Shown in pieces: positions 61,221 to 62,019 of a stretch of 62,019 bases of DNA. Location of the stretch: contig CP070811.1 in assembly GCA_020343875.1 (NCBI GenBank), positions 2,399,936 through 2,461,954 on the forward strand, given 5' to 3'. The stretch comes from Anaerolineales bacterium (GTDB lineage: Bacteria > Chloroflexota > Anaerolineae > 4572-78 > NAK82). Position 1 is the first letter of the stretch. Each line of letters begins with the position of its first letter. Both the position numbers and the translations under genes were made by a program. Under the pieces are notes generated by a model. It searched no databases. It worked only from the letters and a program-made list of their open reading frames with translations, and had not been told where the DNA came from.

Positions 61221-62019
61221 TCACTCCCCGGCCGCGGCGCGCCGCCGCAGGCTGTTCAAGAATATCATTGAGAAGATGACGACCATGACCAGCAGGGCAT
61301 AGGCAATGGCCGAGGCATAGCCCAGGTTGCCGTTCTTCATGCCCACCAGGTAGGCATACAGCGTCACCGGCTCGGTGGCCGTGCCTGGCCCGCCGCCGGT
61401 CATGACCGTCACGATGTCGAACAGCTTGAAAGCCTCCAGGGCGCGAATCAGGACCACGGTGATGGACACCGGCACCAGCATGGGGAAAGTGATATGGCGG
61501 AAGACCTGCCAATCGCTGGCACCGTCCACCCGGGCGGCCTCGAACACCTCCAGGGGCAGGGATTGCAGGCCCGCCAGCAGCACGATCATCATAAACGGCG
61601 TCCACTCCCAGGCGTCCAACAACATCAGCGAAGGGAGCGCCAACGTGGGATTGCTGAACCAGGGGATCTGGGGCCCGCCCAGGTGCCTGATGATGTCATT
61701 AATAGGGCCCATGCCTTCGTTGAACAGCATTCGCCCGGCATAGGCCACCGCGGCCGGGGTGAGCATCATGGGCAGAAGGAAGGCCACCCGGAAGAAGCGC
61801 CGGAAGCGGATCTGCTGGTTGAGCAGCATGGCCACGCCCAGGCCGAGCACATATTCCAGCGTCACCGCCCCGACCACGAAGATAAGCGAGACGCGGGCCG
61901 TGTTCCAGAACCGGGCATCGTTGACCAGGGTGACAAAGTTGCCCAGGCCGATGAAGTAGGCCCCGCCTTCCAGCCGGCTCAGGTCCCAGCTCATAAAAGC
62001 CAGGACAAAGGAAAAGATC
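61221..62019 (-). CDS. Second carbohydrate ABC transporter permease, MalF type, 5' end outside window
   Basis: The frame runs into the right edge of the window (IFSFVLAFMSWDLSR is readable to the last codon), so the true start is beyond 62019; the ATG at 61994 is internal, inside the first helix. About 265 residues are visible. The EAA loop is EVFEAARVDGASDWQVFRHITFPMLVP. Its binding protein is probably encoded just upstream, outside the window. Confidence 0.92.
   Translation of the reverse strand, partial: IFSFVLAFMSWDLSRLEGGAYFIGLGNFVTLVNDARFWNTARVSLIFVVGAVTLEYVLGLGVAMLLNQQIRFRRFFRVAFLLPMMLTPAAVAYAGRMLFNEGMGPINDIIRHLGGPQIPWFSNPTLALPSLMLLDAWEWTPFMMIVLLAGLQSLPLEVFEAARVDGASDWQVFRHITFPMLVPVSITVVLIRALEAFKLFDIVTVMTGGGPGTATEPVTLYAYLVGMKNGNLGYASAIAYALLVMVVIFSMIFLNSLRRRAAAGE

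Noticed and set aside
59916..61271. 451-codon plus-strand frame
   Set aside because: His/Gln/Gly-rich shadow of the permease and isomerase genes with no domain signature.

Overview
The window looks like a chromosomal segment of a high-GC, non-enteric bacterium, most likely a Chloroflexota (Anaerolineae or Caldilineae-like) genome. The assignment is inference. It rests on a lipoprotein with Thr/Pro-rich linkers, folate-dependent TrmFO, topoisomerase I with an N-terminal zinc ribbon, a kinase/PP2C/FHA signalling block, a LuxR-kelch membrane protein and several sugar ABC transporters. I see no rRNA, tRNA, CRISPR array or intact insertion sequence. Genes are dense, and most lie on the minus strand after 11.7 kb. 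Readable promoters are close to the sigma-70 type, several with a TTGCCA -35 box.

Layout. 0-2 kb: the 3' part of a giant pentapeptide-repeat gene, open at the left edge. 2-7.2 kb: mutS, a lipoprotein and a two-S1-domain RNA-binding protein. 7.3-11.8 kb: a phospho-signalling block (FHA membrane protein, pseudokinase-PP2C fusion, Ser/Thr kinase with FHA) ending in a HAD phosphatase. 11.7-21.6 kb, minus strand: recJ, a PD-(D/E)XK nuclease, an RNA 2'-O-methyltransferase, a histidine kinase, trmFO, an rluD-like gene, a small basic ORF, lspA and a DksA/TraR-type zinc finger. 22-28.5 kb: a degenerate tyrosine recombinase, a LuxR-kelch protein, a dGTPase-like HD hydrolase, a two-TM protein and an M24 aminopeptidase. 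28.5-33.4 kb: topA, manC-like and dprA. 33.7-40.6 kb, plus strand: an AAA+ ATPase, a nucleotidyltransferase behind a long structured leader, an acetamidase/formamidase, an APC permease and a metallophosphoesterase.

40.7-45.5 kb holds the most unusual object. It is an alpha-2-macroglobulin gene whose frame is interrupted once, by a TGA that falls exactly on the thioester cysteine codon (PxGCxEQ becomes PHG-TGA-FEQ). The frame stays open for 476 further codons, and a stem-loop with bacterial-SECIS-like geometry follows the TGA. Either the protein is a selenocysteine-containing macroglobulin, which would be new to my knowledge, or it is a very recent single nonsense change or sequencing error at the worst possible codon. 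The protein also carries about six transmembrane helices inserted between its macroglobulin half and its thioester half.

46-51.5 kb, minus strand: acyl-CoA dehydrogenase, a trans-3-hydroxy-L-proline dehydratase-like enzyme (Cys/Thr active site), EtfB, EtfA and a Memo-family protein, probably one transcription unit. 51.7-62 kb, minus strand: a sugar catabolic region with a rhamnose isomerase-like enzyme, a PfkB kinase, a class II aldolase, a zinc alcohol dehydrogenase, an EthD-fold protein, one complete ABC transporter and the permease pair of a second. The set fits isomerase, kinase and aldolase breakdown of L-rhamnose or a similar deoxysugar.
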